Shown: in pieces, positions 1-9,617 of the stretch
How the letters are laid out: the number at the start of each line of letters is the position of its first letter
Numbering within the stretch: the stretch's first letter is position 1
DNA from: Gnetum montanum
Lineage: Eukaryota; Streptophyta; Gnetopsida; Gnetales; Gnetaceae
Assembly: GCA_015680685.1 (NCBI GenBank)
Contig: MNCI01033650.1
Coordinates: 605,305-669,304, forward strand
Length of the DNA: 64,000 nucleotides
Direction: 5' to 3'
Program-made: the position numbers and the translations under genes
The notes under the pieces: generated by a model
Seen by the model: the letters and a program-made list of their open reading frames with translations, nothing else
What the model was told of the DNA's origin: nothing
Databases searched by the model: none

Positions 1-626
1 ACTGCCACTATAGTGGGAAATAAGTGAAACTATTCAAGTGCAATGCTTAAGGCTAATGTATCTAATGCATCGATGATGGAGTTTTCGTTGTGAGGGATAT
101 GTTGGACATTAGCAGTTGCAAATTGCTCAAGTAGGTGCTTTTCCAAGTTACAATAAGGCTTCAAGTGTTGGGCTTTACAAGTGTACCTCTATGATTTGGT
201 TGACAACCAATTGAGAATCACCTCAGATCACTAGGCTTTGTATTCCTAGGTTGCAAGCTACTAAGATATCCCGATGGAGACCCTCATACTCCGCCATGTT
301 GTTAGTGCATGGAAATGTAAAATGATATGCGAAGGGTCGGATCTCCTTAGAGGGGAATATGATTACAACAGTAGCACTATCCCTTGGGAGGTTGAAGTGC
401 CATCGAAGTATAAAAGTGCCTTGAAGTTGTTAGGCACTTGTCTTATGCTAGTGACATGCTCATCTAGAAATTCTGGATTTATCGTTACTTGGTCATTAAT
501 TGAAGAAGCTGTGAGTTGTGTAGCTATTGCTTGACCTTTTGTTGATGCTTGTGCAATGTAATGAAGGTCAAAATCTATAGTTTTTACTTTCCAATGTGCA
601 ATGCGATTACTCTTATAAATGTTCAT
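1..626 (-). pseudogene. Tat-type gypsy pol: tether and second (archaeal-like) RNase H
   Basis: This is the C-terminal part of a minus-strand gypsy polyprotein that runs off the left edge of the window. Reading down from 626, a tether segment contains DFDLHYIAQASTKGQAIATQ, matching the part of Tat-lineage pol between the classical RNase H and the extra RNase H. The second RNase H then starts with LYFDGTSTSQG near 430 and continues with GDSQLVVNQI near 150. These correspond to the two best conserved blocks of plant Tat extra RNase H domains. Several in-frame stops and frameshifts are present, so it is not functional. Assignment to the Tat clade rests on having two RNase H domains in series, which is known for that clade. 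Confidence 0.75.
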
Positions 627-635
627 TGGAATTGC

Positions 636-990
636 TCAGAGTACATGGCTCTTGCAGATGATGTCTACTTGACTACCGAAAAGATAATGCCCCCACTTCT
701 TAAGTGCGAAGAATAAGGGGAGGCAAGTGTTTTCCACATCAATGTATTTTACTTCATAGGCTACTAATGCATGACTTAGGTAGTACATGGGGACCTCGGT
801 ACCATCGTTCCATTTTTGACAAAGAAGAGAAGTGATGGACATGTCTGAGGTAGTAAGGTAGATGTAGAATGGTTTATCTCCTTGTGGAGGATAGACCGTT
901 GGAAGTTGAGCCAGCTCCTATTTGAGGTTGTCAAATGCCTCTTGGCATTGAGTGGTTCACTCAAAGTGGATCCCCTTTTTGAGCATGTGT
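636..990 (-). pseudogene. Gypsy pol: RNase H (classical)
   Basis: This domain degrades the RNA strand of the RNA/DNA hybrid during reverse transcription. The readable block includes YYLSHAL, YIDVENTCLPLFFALKKWGHYL and a following sequence near 650, matching the 'Y-S-A-L ... E...LALV.A..KLRHYF' pattern of gypsy RNase H. It lies between the reverse transcriptase (above 1000) and the tether (below 626), in the expected minus-strand order. Two overlapping frames are needed, so there is at least one frameshift. Same old element as the neighbouring pol segments. Confidence 0.7.
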
Positions 991-999
991 TGCATTGGC

Positions 1000-2150
1000 T
1001 ATAACTTGTCAGTCAACTATGTGATAAATTATCGTATGAATTACAATATACCTTGTAACCCTTGTAGCTCCTTAAGGTTTGTCAATGGTGCGAAGTTGAT
1101 AATGGCCTTAATCTTTTTGGGGTCTATGTGTATGACTACTTTCAATACTACAAAGCCTAACATGTGGCCCATCTCAACATTGAAGACACATTTCTTAAGA
1201 TTTAGCCTAAGTTCATGCTTCAAGTAGCGTTTGAGCATAAGGTCTAAATCATTTGCGTGGTTGTATGATGCCTTGGATTTAATCACTATATCATCTACGT
1301 AATCATTGAGTAGACCTAATAGGTAATCACTAAAGATGTACATCATAGCTCATTGATAAGTCGCTCCTATGTTCTTAAGTCTAAAGGGCATCATGATGTA
1401 GCAAAAAGTACCTGAATGGATCATGAAGGTAGTACTGAGTTGGTGCTTTGGGTTGATCTAAATCTGGTTATGCCCAGAGAACCCATCCATAAAGGACAAC
1501 AAGGCATGACTAGCCGTAGTATCACCCAATTGGTCAACATTAGGCAATGGGAAATCATCTTTGATGGTCACCTTATTGAGGTCCTAGAAGTCTATGAAAA
1601 TGTGTATACTTCCATTTTTCTTAGGGACAATGATGATGTTAGAGACCTATTTGGTGTAGTCAATGACCCGAATGAAACCAGCTTGTAGAGCATTGATGAT
1701 TTTATTTTGAATTGCTAATGCCACCTCAGGCCTAACCTTGCGGGCTTTCTACTTAACTAGTTTCATGCCAGGATCGAGGATTATGTTATGTTGCACTACA
1801 TGAGGATTAAGGCTTGACATGTCTTCGTAAGACCATGAGAATGCCTTGATATTTTTGTTAAGTACTCTCATGATGTTTTGGGCATGTTGAGATTCTAAAA
1901 AAGAATAAATTTTAGTGTTTTTGCCTTGCCACTAGATGTTGCTATGAGGACTTCAACAAGGGGATCCTTAGTGATGTCACTCGCTTCTAGATCTAGAGCC
2001 CTAATTTTATGGTCTGGCTAGTCTAGTAATGCCTCTACCAATGTTATGTATTCATTGTAGGCTACGAGCTCAAGGTTTAGGCACTATAGATCATTACATC
2101 ACGTAAGATCACCATGTGGCTTGGTGAAGATCAGTAGTGAATGAAGATGC
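1000..2150 (-). pseudogene. Tat-type gypsy reverse transcriptase
   Basis: Reverse transcriptase of a minus-strand gypsy element. From high to low coordinate one can read the pre-RT block LDPGMKLVK, the palm motifs FRDLNKVTIKDDFPLPNVDQ and ALLSFMDGFSGHNQI, then LNDYVDDIVIKSK with the catalytic YVDD box (near 1300), then LNLKKCVFNVEMGHMLGFVV and the thumb block IDPKKIKAI. YVDD followed by IVIKS is typical of the Tat lineage. In-frame stops occur, for example TAG where K, Q or W is expected. The catalytic aspartates are intact in sequence, but no open frame spans the domain. Above about 2200 the pol sequence stops and unrelated DNA begins. Confidence 0.85.
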
Positions 2151-2199
2151 TCGTACATAGTCATGTTGTGAATCCTGCAATAATCTTGCAAAAACAACT

Positions 2200-2560
2200 A
2201 GAAAAATGTCAAGTTGCACTTATCGTAATGAGAGAAATATGTGTAGTTAAAGAGCAATATGCATAATTAAAGAAAATAATATGATAAAATTTTGCATAAG
2301 TGTGCAAGTGAGGTTAAAAAGTAGGGGATGCGTGGGCTGATTTTGATCCTCGGCAAGCCATGGGGTAGATAGTTTAAAGTCTTAGCAGATTGCAAAATGC
2401 TAGTTTAACATTGTAGTGGATGATTGAACATGCAAGATGTATCATTAGAACAAGGTTTGGTTCATCAGAAAAGTAAAATTGGCTAGGGCACTCATCAGGT
2501 GACTAGAAAAATTCAAAAAGTTTTTAAGTTCAAAGATTGCTAAAAAAATAAAAAAAATTT
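2200..2560. other. No gene seen: breakpoint side of a block interrupting Tat pol
   Basis: Pol homology ends near 2150-2200 and does not resume until the protease near 9.2 kb. I see only AT-rich sequence with poly-A/T tracts. The exact insertion boundary and any target duplication could not be identified by eye. Confidence 0.5.
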
Positions 2561-2564
2561 CTAA

Positions 2565-2660
2565 CTTTGGTGACTACGCTTACCCCTAGCTACGCTCAGC
2601 TCTATTAAGTGTAGCAATAGGTAAGTGAAAATTTAAGTGGTTCCCAGGAATATATAAGTC
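2565..2660 (+). promoter_or_regulatory. Palindromic CTACGCT motif cluster with TATA-like box
   Basis: GACTACGCT, GCTACGCTCAGC and AAGTGTAGC lie within about 45 bp, followed some 35 bp later by AATATATAAG (2648-2657). The CTACGCT/AGCGTAG motif is the one that fills the LTR-like arrays at 14.1-14.65 and 16.6-17.25 kb. Cluster followed by TATA is the layout seen in the LTRs elsewhere in this window. Orientation and function are inferred. Confidence 0.35.
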
Positions 2661-4020
2661 TGTTTTACCCTTAGTAAATTTGTTATTGTCAAAAGGTAAA
2701 TACAAACTTTTAGAGTGTAGCGCAGTTGTAAAAAGAGTGTAGTCTGCCAAAGATGACACACCGATGTAGACACCAGCACCTTGTCCTAGCCAATGTGGAG
2801 TAGATAGAGCAAGTCCTGAAGCACCTACCACAGAAATGCATGGAAGAGAGGAGAGCACCGTCAACTACTAGGTACATTGCTATGCTCACCCCCTTTGTGT
2901 TATTGTTTTATGCATTTTTGTGCTTAAGCATTAGGGCTTGGGAGTAGCACCCTACCTTGGCAGGGGCTATCACTGCCGTGGTTATTTTGGTCACTGTGGA
3001 TTGTAGCCGTGAGGGTGTGCATGTTGGGTAGGGGTTTCACTTTCTCATTTTGCTTTTTTCTATTTTGGCGCTACAACTTGAAGGTAAGGGTTTAGGCAGT
3101 TGCGATTATTGCGACTATGTTTGCAGCCATGGATGAAGAGGCCATGAGTCAACATGGGGCCGAGGGGATAAGATAACATAGTTTATTTGCTTATTTCTTG
3201 GTTGTGGAATTATCAGTGGGAGGTTCTGTAGTTTGCAATTTTTGTTATTTTTCAGTGAGTTTTGTGGGATAGGGCTTGGTTATGGCTATGGTTGTTACTG
3301 GCATGCCCACAAGAAGTATGAGACACAGGATTACATGCATGTGGGGTATAGAGGGTTTGCGTCGTGGTGGCCAATGTGGTCACCAAAAGAGGGTTTTGTG
3401 GCAATAGACTAAGGTAGGGTTTCATGCTTTTGCTACATCCATGGCTATTGCAATGGTTGATATACCTACATGGTGAGAGGGGCGACGAGTTTAGCGAGAC
3501 TGTAGAGAAGGAAGAAATTATTTTTTGTTCTCTTAATGCATGGGGCAAGGGTAGGGATAAATGCATGATAGGGGCGGCCAAGTTGGTTGATGGTGGAGAG
3601 GGATTGTGGTTGGGAGGGGGGTGATTACCCCTTAGGGAAAGACAAATTGTCGATTTTTGGGCCTACACAAGGTAGGGACAAGGGTTTGGCTATGGCCCTA
3701 GGGTTGTCATTGGTGGGGGGATCCCTGCTATATTTTATTTATTTATTTTTATTCTTGTTTTTTGTAGCATGGTGAATGGATGGAGATAGGAACAGGGGTT
3801 TAGTAGCCAAGGCCAAAGGGATCATGATCATCGAGGTGGGGTTGCTACTGCCAATAAGGCAGGGCATTCGACAAGAATTATGGTAAAGCATGGGGTAAGA
3901 CAGTGTCGTAAGGCTTGGCAGGGTAACCACTGTGGTAGTGGCTATGGTGGTAGGGACACGAGGTGCTACACTCGTAGAGAGCATAGCTAGTAGTCAGTGT
4001 TTTACCTCAACATATTTAAT
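2660..4020. other. No gene seen
   Basis: G/T-rich sequence with many short GGGTTT/TGGTGG runs. Short open frames occur on both strands, but none has a recognisable motif or consistent composition. I found no LTR ends, tRNA or other structure. Confidence 0.5.
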
Positions 4021-4024
4021 AATG

Positions 4025-4300
4025 ATTTTTTGGGCTACACTACCTGAGAGTGTAGCCAACAGTTCATTTTTTTTTCAAAAATTCTATGAAACTTTGGGGC
4101 GAAGCTCACTGGTAGTGTAGCCTAAAGTTAGAAAATTTTGGACTACTCTGGACTACACTGCCTAGAGCTAGAAAATTTGAAAAAAATTACCAGGTGTAAA
4201 AATGGCAATGATGCTAAAGTACTAGGTGTGTTAAATGTATACATTGATATCTTATACCCATAGGGCCTAGGGGGCCCTAGGATATATATTTTTTTGTAAG
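4025..4300 (+). promoter_or_regulatory. Second CTACACT/AGTGTAG palindrome cluster with TATA-like box
   Basis: GGCTACACT...AGTGTAGCC, GGTAGTGTAGCC, GGACTACTCTGGACTACACTG and two TTAGAAAATTT blocks lie between 4031 and 4175. The same pairing of CTACACT palindromes with CACTTAGAAAAATTT is the repeat unit of the LTR-like arrays at 14-17 kb. GATATATATTT follows at about 4281. The cluster lies upstream of the plus-strand ORF remnant beginning near 4.9 kb, so an internal promoter is possible but unproven. Confidence 0.35.
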
Positions 4301-6719
4301 CTATGCTAGGTCATGGTAATTTTTTGCTAAGTTTTGCTAAATGTAAGTTAATATGTTTTTTGCCAAAATGCATTTTTTGCGTACAAATATTACATTGGCC
4401 ATTTGTGTGATCGTAGGATATTGCTAAAGTCAATTTTGGTCATCGTGGAGCTTGTTGGCATCTTTTGCTACATGAGTGAGCCTGTGCCCAACATGCCTAC
4501 CTTGGACATGAAGTTGGATCATTAGGGAGTATGGTTTCAAGTAGGGGCCTCCAAGATTATGACCTTTTTTCTATAGTAGTTAAGTGTGATCATGTGGTCA
4601 CACCTAGTAGTAAAGGTTGTAGCCACCATAGCCGAGACATTGCTACACAGGGCCAACTAGGGTATACTGAGGTTCATGTCCAATGAGCCCATGACAAATG
4701 ATGGATGAGTAGGTGGTTTGAGAAGAGGCCCTAGGGGCACTTGTCCCCTAGTTGGGATTAGGAAATGCTAGAGTTCTTTAGTTACAATAAGGGAAACACC
4801 CTCTTCATGGCTATGTGCGTGCATATCATGTTATAAAACTTGTGCAGAATTGTATACTGTGTTAGAGGGTAAATATTCATGCTTTTGTGTTATGCTCTAT
4901 TGATGTTGATCATGCCAGATTTGATAATTTTCAGTTGCTCATGTTCGATGCCAGTTTTAAAGTTGATGATGAGGGGCTTTTCAATGAACTAGGGGCTCTT
5001 GCTTTGACTCGCACCGCCTTAGAGGTGTTCTCCTATAGTCTAAACCTTCAGGAGGCCATGATTGTGTAGGTGGAAGAGGACTTAGAGAGCTATCCTACCT
5101 ACTACCCAAAGGCATTTGAGCAGTGCACAACCTATGGTTAGCTTGATATGGGATGGGCTAGTGGTAAGTCCAACTTTGGAGAGCTAGTTGCGCCACCACC
5201 TCCATTGAGCACATTGTTTATTTTGTGTAAGAGTTTTCTACTTGGCTTAGCTTTTACTACTTTCTCACATGAATTTTTTGATTCATCCTTGCATAACACT
5301 AACATCGTATTTGCCTATGTTACAACTATAGTTGCTTCAGGAGAGGTGATGATGTTCACCACAAGCCATAGTGAGGCCACCCTTATAATGAAATACAGTG
5401 ATGTGGAGGGGGCATAGCATTGGTTGTGCCATAAGGCCTTAGATGCATTAACCAGTTAGCTAACACATGTTGAGTTGATGGACCTCTTCTTGGCCCTTAT
5501 ACTAAGCACTCCAGTGGTTGAGATGGTCACCATTATTGACTCCTTCAACATCAATGCTTGTTGCTTTGTCACCCATATGCACGAAGTGAGGGTGGTTCTG
5601 GACCTCAATGATGCTTTCCTTGTGAACTTCTTTAGCCTTTCCTCTAAAGGCCCATTAGTCATTGACAAGGCCAGCAGAGAGGTGGACCACAAAGGAGAGA
5701 TTGAGGAGTGGTTGGTAACCACTCAATCTTGCAAAGGCATTGTGGTTGGAGATGTGTGTGTGCCTAAGGTTTGGGAGCTCTATCCTCTTTTTTGTGCCCA
5801 TGATTTTTTGAAGCTTCTCTCCTAAGGAAAAATCCTTAGGGTAGATTAAGCATAGGTGATGAGGAAAGTTCTAAAGAAGGGAACTAGATTTAATTGGGCC
5901 TTCCTCATCATTTCCTAATTATAAGTAGAGATCACCAGACTTTGCTACAACTTGCAAGTGAGGTCTCACGTTCACGTTGCATTCTTTGTAGCGTATTTGC
6001 CAAGGTTTGTGAAGTTCTTAATGATATAAGACAATGGGTATTGGGTTGTGTAGGATTGTGAGTACTTATCCAAGCCTTGGATTAAGCACTTGTTTATGAC
6101 TACTCATGTGCAGGACCTGGCAGAGGAGATTGATGAGTTATACTTAGTTACAACAAAAGCTCATCTAGGAAGGTCATGGTCACACTATTCTTGTTATAGC
6201 GTAGGTGAGTGCCCCCCAATGGTCATTGGGGATGCGAGTAAGGCCAACCAGTATACTATGGAGATGGTGGGGCCTTCCAAGATGAAAATCAAGAGGCCAC
6301 ATCCAACAAAGGAGGCTACTCTTGTGGTTGGATAGGTAGGCATCAATAAGGTCCACCTCAAAATACCCACCTTCTAGTTAGTGGTTGCAAGTTAGTGGAC
6401 ATGACTTAGATGCACTTGTGTGGTATTTTTTTAATTATAAATTTTATATTTTCTTGCTAGGTCATGCTAATGCTATTGTGCTATGTTCATGAGTTAGACA
6501 TGAAGATTGTTGAAGAAGTAGTTGCAGTGATGACAACAAAAATAACTCCTCCTAGTGTTGAAGAAGAGGAAGTGTGTGGAGGAGAGCTACTCAAGGCCAC
6601 AAGGTCCTTCTAGCAATTCGTTACAAAGGGGCTATTCCACCCCGAGGGTGATTTTGCCAGCCTTTTTGATAACATGCAGCTAAGAGATGCTCCTGTGTTG
6701 ACACCTGAGAGCTTACGAG

Positions 6720-6809
6720 GTAAATGCTTTAAGTTGCCAGCTACTTTGCTCTTTACTCTTGCATCTTTGGCTATTTAATTATTAAGTATTGCATTATGTT
6801 GGATTATAG
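6720..6809 (+). other. Candidate intron 1 (phase 1) in the ORF remnant
   Basis: Donor GTAAATG follows CTTACGAG and acceptor TTATAG precedes CCTTAGATG. Removing it joins TTACGAG to CCTTAGATG in one frame with no stop for 46 codons, which is unlikely by chance in such stop-rich DNA. Confidence 0.5.
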
Positions 6810-7842
6810 CCTTAGATGTACTTGTTAGCGATCCAGCACTAGTGCCTACCCACTGCATGAGGCCATGGGTAGAGACACTAGATAAACTTGTCTTCATGGA
6901 AGGCATAGTTGAGGACATGGTGGACCACATACAATAGGCAGATCCTGAGCTCAATATGTAGGTTATTTTGCTTGAATTGCTTTACCAATTTTGTGCCTAG
7001 TCTATGGCTAATGTTGAATTGCTTACTATATGCCAACATGTTCTAAGCTCTATTGGGATCTGAACCAGGTGGCCAAGGTGGATGCTATCCTTGAGTAAGC
7101 CCCGAGGTGAAGTAGGTGCCTTGCCATGTGTATGAGGTAGTTAGCAAGTGTGCGCTTTTCAATGTAAAGGCACTATAGACCAGGTGCTCAAATGAGCACC
7201 TATGGAAACACGTGCATGAGCTTGAGGAGATTGTGGCAAGCTTAAGCATAAAGAACAAGGACCTTCAGTCTCGTGATGATTTCTTATCAGCTCAAGCACA
7301 GGGGGATAGTACCTGGTAGATTATAGAGATGAATTATGCTAGGTAGTGGTCAGTGATTTGAGGAAAAAATGAGGCTACTTGAGACATTATTGAGTAGAGG
7401 TTTTAGATAGATCTACTTGCCCAGAAGAGCTAGAAGTGGAAGAGCTTCAACACTAAGGTGTGCAAGTGGGGGCACATGCAAAAAGACCACAAGCACCACT
7501 GCGCATGAGTGAGATGCATATCTGTAGCAACTCAAAGAAGAGTTTGTCAAAGCTTGTCACCTTAAGTTATTCATTGCGGTGATTGGAAGGAGCTAAGCCT
7601 TTGAGCTGTTCGCTTAGGACACAGTGGTTAGTGGGTCCTTGGAGTAGGAGATTTCCATGCCATCGAGGGAGACATCTATCACCACCTTTTCAATGCAACT
7701 GCATGCATCGATCACCATGGATGGGGGTAAGACCCTTGCGAGTATTGACTTCAACCATAAGAACTGGATGCAGCAATCAAAGGCTAAGATCCTTCAACGC
7801 TTGGCGGAGGGCCTTGATAGACTACCTCTAGACATGATCAAT

Positions 7843-7958
7843 GTAAGATCCTCTCAGGTTAATTTTTTTGTTTTATTTTTCATGTCATGATTTTTCTATT
7901 GATTTGTGTATTGTACATTGGTTTATGAAATTTTTTTTATGATGGTTGTCATTGGTAG
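7843..7958 (+). other. Candidate last intron (phase 0) in the ORF remnant
   Basis: Strong plant donor GTAAGATC, T-rich body and acceptor TTGGTAG. It is followed by a 26-codon last exon ending PPPPPRAIG-stop at 8036. Confidence 0.5.
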
Positions 7959-8216
7959 GCACTAGGTGATGTTGCGGGTCCCAACAACATGGTGGATGAA
8001 GAGGTACCACCACCACCACCTAGAGCCATTGGCTGAGCAAATCCCAATGGGACCTTGCCACTGGGCATTTTTGTAATTTTATATACTTTTACATGGTGTA
8101 GTGTGGATGATCATGTAATATTATTCTTTTATGAAATATAGTGGAGTTTTTTCTATATGATATGTGTTCTTGTATATTAAGTGTAGATAGTGCGATGCAT
8201 TGATGTAAAGTGATTG

Positions 8217-8590
8217 CTAGTTTTAGGCCATTTTGGGTTGCGGATGTAGATAATGTTTTCATAGTTTTAGGCCATTTTGGGCCCCAGCGATAGTTTAGGG
8301 CCACTTCAGGCCATGTAGTAAAATAGAGAGTGTTGCCAGTTTTGTGTCATGGTGGGCTGCATTGGTAGTTTTAGACCATTCCGGGCCATGCGATGGGAAG
8401 GGAAAAAGGCTGCTATTTTTACGCTGTGGCAAGCCATGTGGTAGTTTAAGGCCTTCTCAAGCCATGCGTGCTAGTTTTAGGCCTCATTGGGCTATGATGT
8501 TGCCAGTTTAAGGCCATGGTGGGATGTGATGATAGTTTAAGGCCATTTCAGGCCATGCATCCTAGTTTTAGGCCTTGGTAGGCTATATTA
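8217..8590 (+). repeat. Degenerate tandem repeat, about 11 units of 28-46 bp
   Basis: Units have the form AGTTTTAGGCCATTTTGGGC followed by CATGNNN, starting near 8219, 8263, 8290, 8337, 8367, 8413, 8442, 8470, 8502, 8534 and 8563. They lie 180 bp beyond the stop of the preceding ORF remnant, so they may belong to the 3' end of that mobile unit. Confidence 0.75.
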
Positions 8591-8599
8591 TGTTTTTGT

Positions 8600-8900
8600 A
8601 GTGTATGAATTTTTATGTGTTTTTGCTATTTTTATGTGTAAATTGATGGCGAATGTGTAATAAAACATACATGTAAATGTCATGAAAAAAGAAAAAATGC
8701 ACAAGCATAGAAAGATAAACAATGCAAAAGTGCAAACTAAGAAAAAAATGTAAAACGTGAACAAAATGCAAAGTCAAGTGTGTAGACGTGGGGCAGGTAG
8801 GGATCCAACACCTATTGGACCAAGGGCATGCCTTAGTCATGTAGTTGTTTCATATCCTGGTGTGGGTCAAATGGTGCATAGGGCTTGGAGGGTATGATAT
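8600..8900. other. No gene seen
   Basis: AT-rich sequence with A-rich tracts. No coding or repeat signal beyond low complexity. Confidence 0.5.
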
Positions 8901-9490
8901 GGTAGTCACCTTGACCTTGGTTAGTTGTATCAAAGGGAAATTCTACCCACAAAGCATATTCCAAATGGTCAAGGGTTTTTGTTGGCTCTTTGAGCTAGTC
9001 TGGTTCACACCTTTCACCTCCATCCTCCATGGGAGGCGTGTCATTGGGGAACTCTATCTTTGATCCTTGTTTAGCATTGATGTTGCTGATTGTTAGAGGG
9101 GCTATGTTGTCACTGTGTATGATAACCTATTCACCTTCTTATGGAAGATGGGTTTCTTGGTGGATTGGGGAGGAGAAAAACCCATAGTTGGGCTAATCAA
9201 GGCCTACCGATGATTAGTTTGAAACTTGACATCTCCTCAATAACTATGAAGTCAACTATGGTGGGGAATTGCTCCCCCGCCATGAAGGCTATCGTGATAG
9301 TTCCCCTTATGATAACATGTGACCCATTGAAGGACTTTAAGCATGATGTTTTCGTTGGTTGAATTTGATCAACAAGACTTAGTTTGTCAATTATTGTGTA
9401 TGGGATGGCGTTGGTTACTGCCCCATTGTCAATGTGCATCCTATGAATCCTACATTTTCCCACGTAGATAGTTATGAACATTGATGTGGT
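8900..9490 (-). pseudogene. Tat-type gypsy protease (retropepsin) and linker
   Basis: The readable segment 9197-9481 encodes a retropepsin-like domain. HRMHIDNGAVTNAIPYTIID corresponds to the active-site block, where D-S/T-G-A is expected; here it reads DNGA, so Ser/Thr is replaced by Asn. The segment ends SSFKLIIGRP, matching the 'AILGRPWL' block that closes the domain. Below 9197 a linker with many stops runs to about 8.9 kb. It sits between gag and RT in the right order for the minus-strand Tat element but is separated from RT by about 7 kb of other DNA. Confidence 0.75.
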
Positions 9491-9566
9491 AATGAATTTA
9501 CCCTTTTCAAAATCTACCTTGATTTCCTCATCCCAAAATGCTAGGTGTGTTGAACTTGATTCCTAT

Positions 9567-9568
<2 letters not shown>

Positions 9569-9613
<45 letters not shown>
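9569..9613. repeat. 45-base G homopolymer
   Basis: An uninterrupted run of 45 G between TCCTATTT and CACAACATC, inside the gag-protease linker of the minus-strand Tat element. Such a long pure G run is unusual in plant DNA and is a common base-calling or assembly artefact. Confidence 0.95.

Positions 9614-9617
<4 letters not shown>

Larger units (their letters stand above)
4887..8036 (+). pseudogene. Intron-bearing ORF remnant with C-terminal coiled coil, unrecognised
   Basis: Open segments at 4887-5069, 5148-5417, 5475-5825 and 6090-6335 are followed by segments that join across three plausible introns: 6720-6809 (90 nt), 6962-7068 (107 nt) and 7843-7958 (116 nt). All three are GT-AG and rejoin a frame: ESLR continues into ALDVLVSDPALVP, ELNM into VAKVDAILE, and LPLDMIN into ALGDVAGPNNMVDE. 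A heptad-like stretch (HELEEIVASLSIKNKDLQS, near 7.2 kb) looks like a coiled coil. The C-terminus is short and proline-rich (PPPPPRAIG, stop at 8034-8036). In-frame TAG stops show decay. I do not recognise the family. It could be an accessory ORF of a Tat-type element, since Tat elements are known to carry extra ORFs and introns, or a captured host gene. Confidence 0.5.

Noticed and set aside
4261-4282. GGGCCTAGGGGGCCCTAGG palindrome-like word
   Set aside because: Short, imperfect and isolated; no recurrence elsewhere in the window.
2565-8590. CACTA-type DNA transposon (subterminal repeats around an intron-bearing gene)
   Set aside because: The motif clusters at the two sides differ (CTACACT versus TTTTAGGCCAT), and no CACTA terminal inverted repeat or transposase motif is visible.
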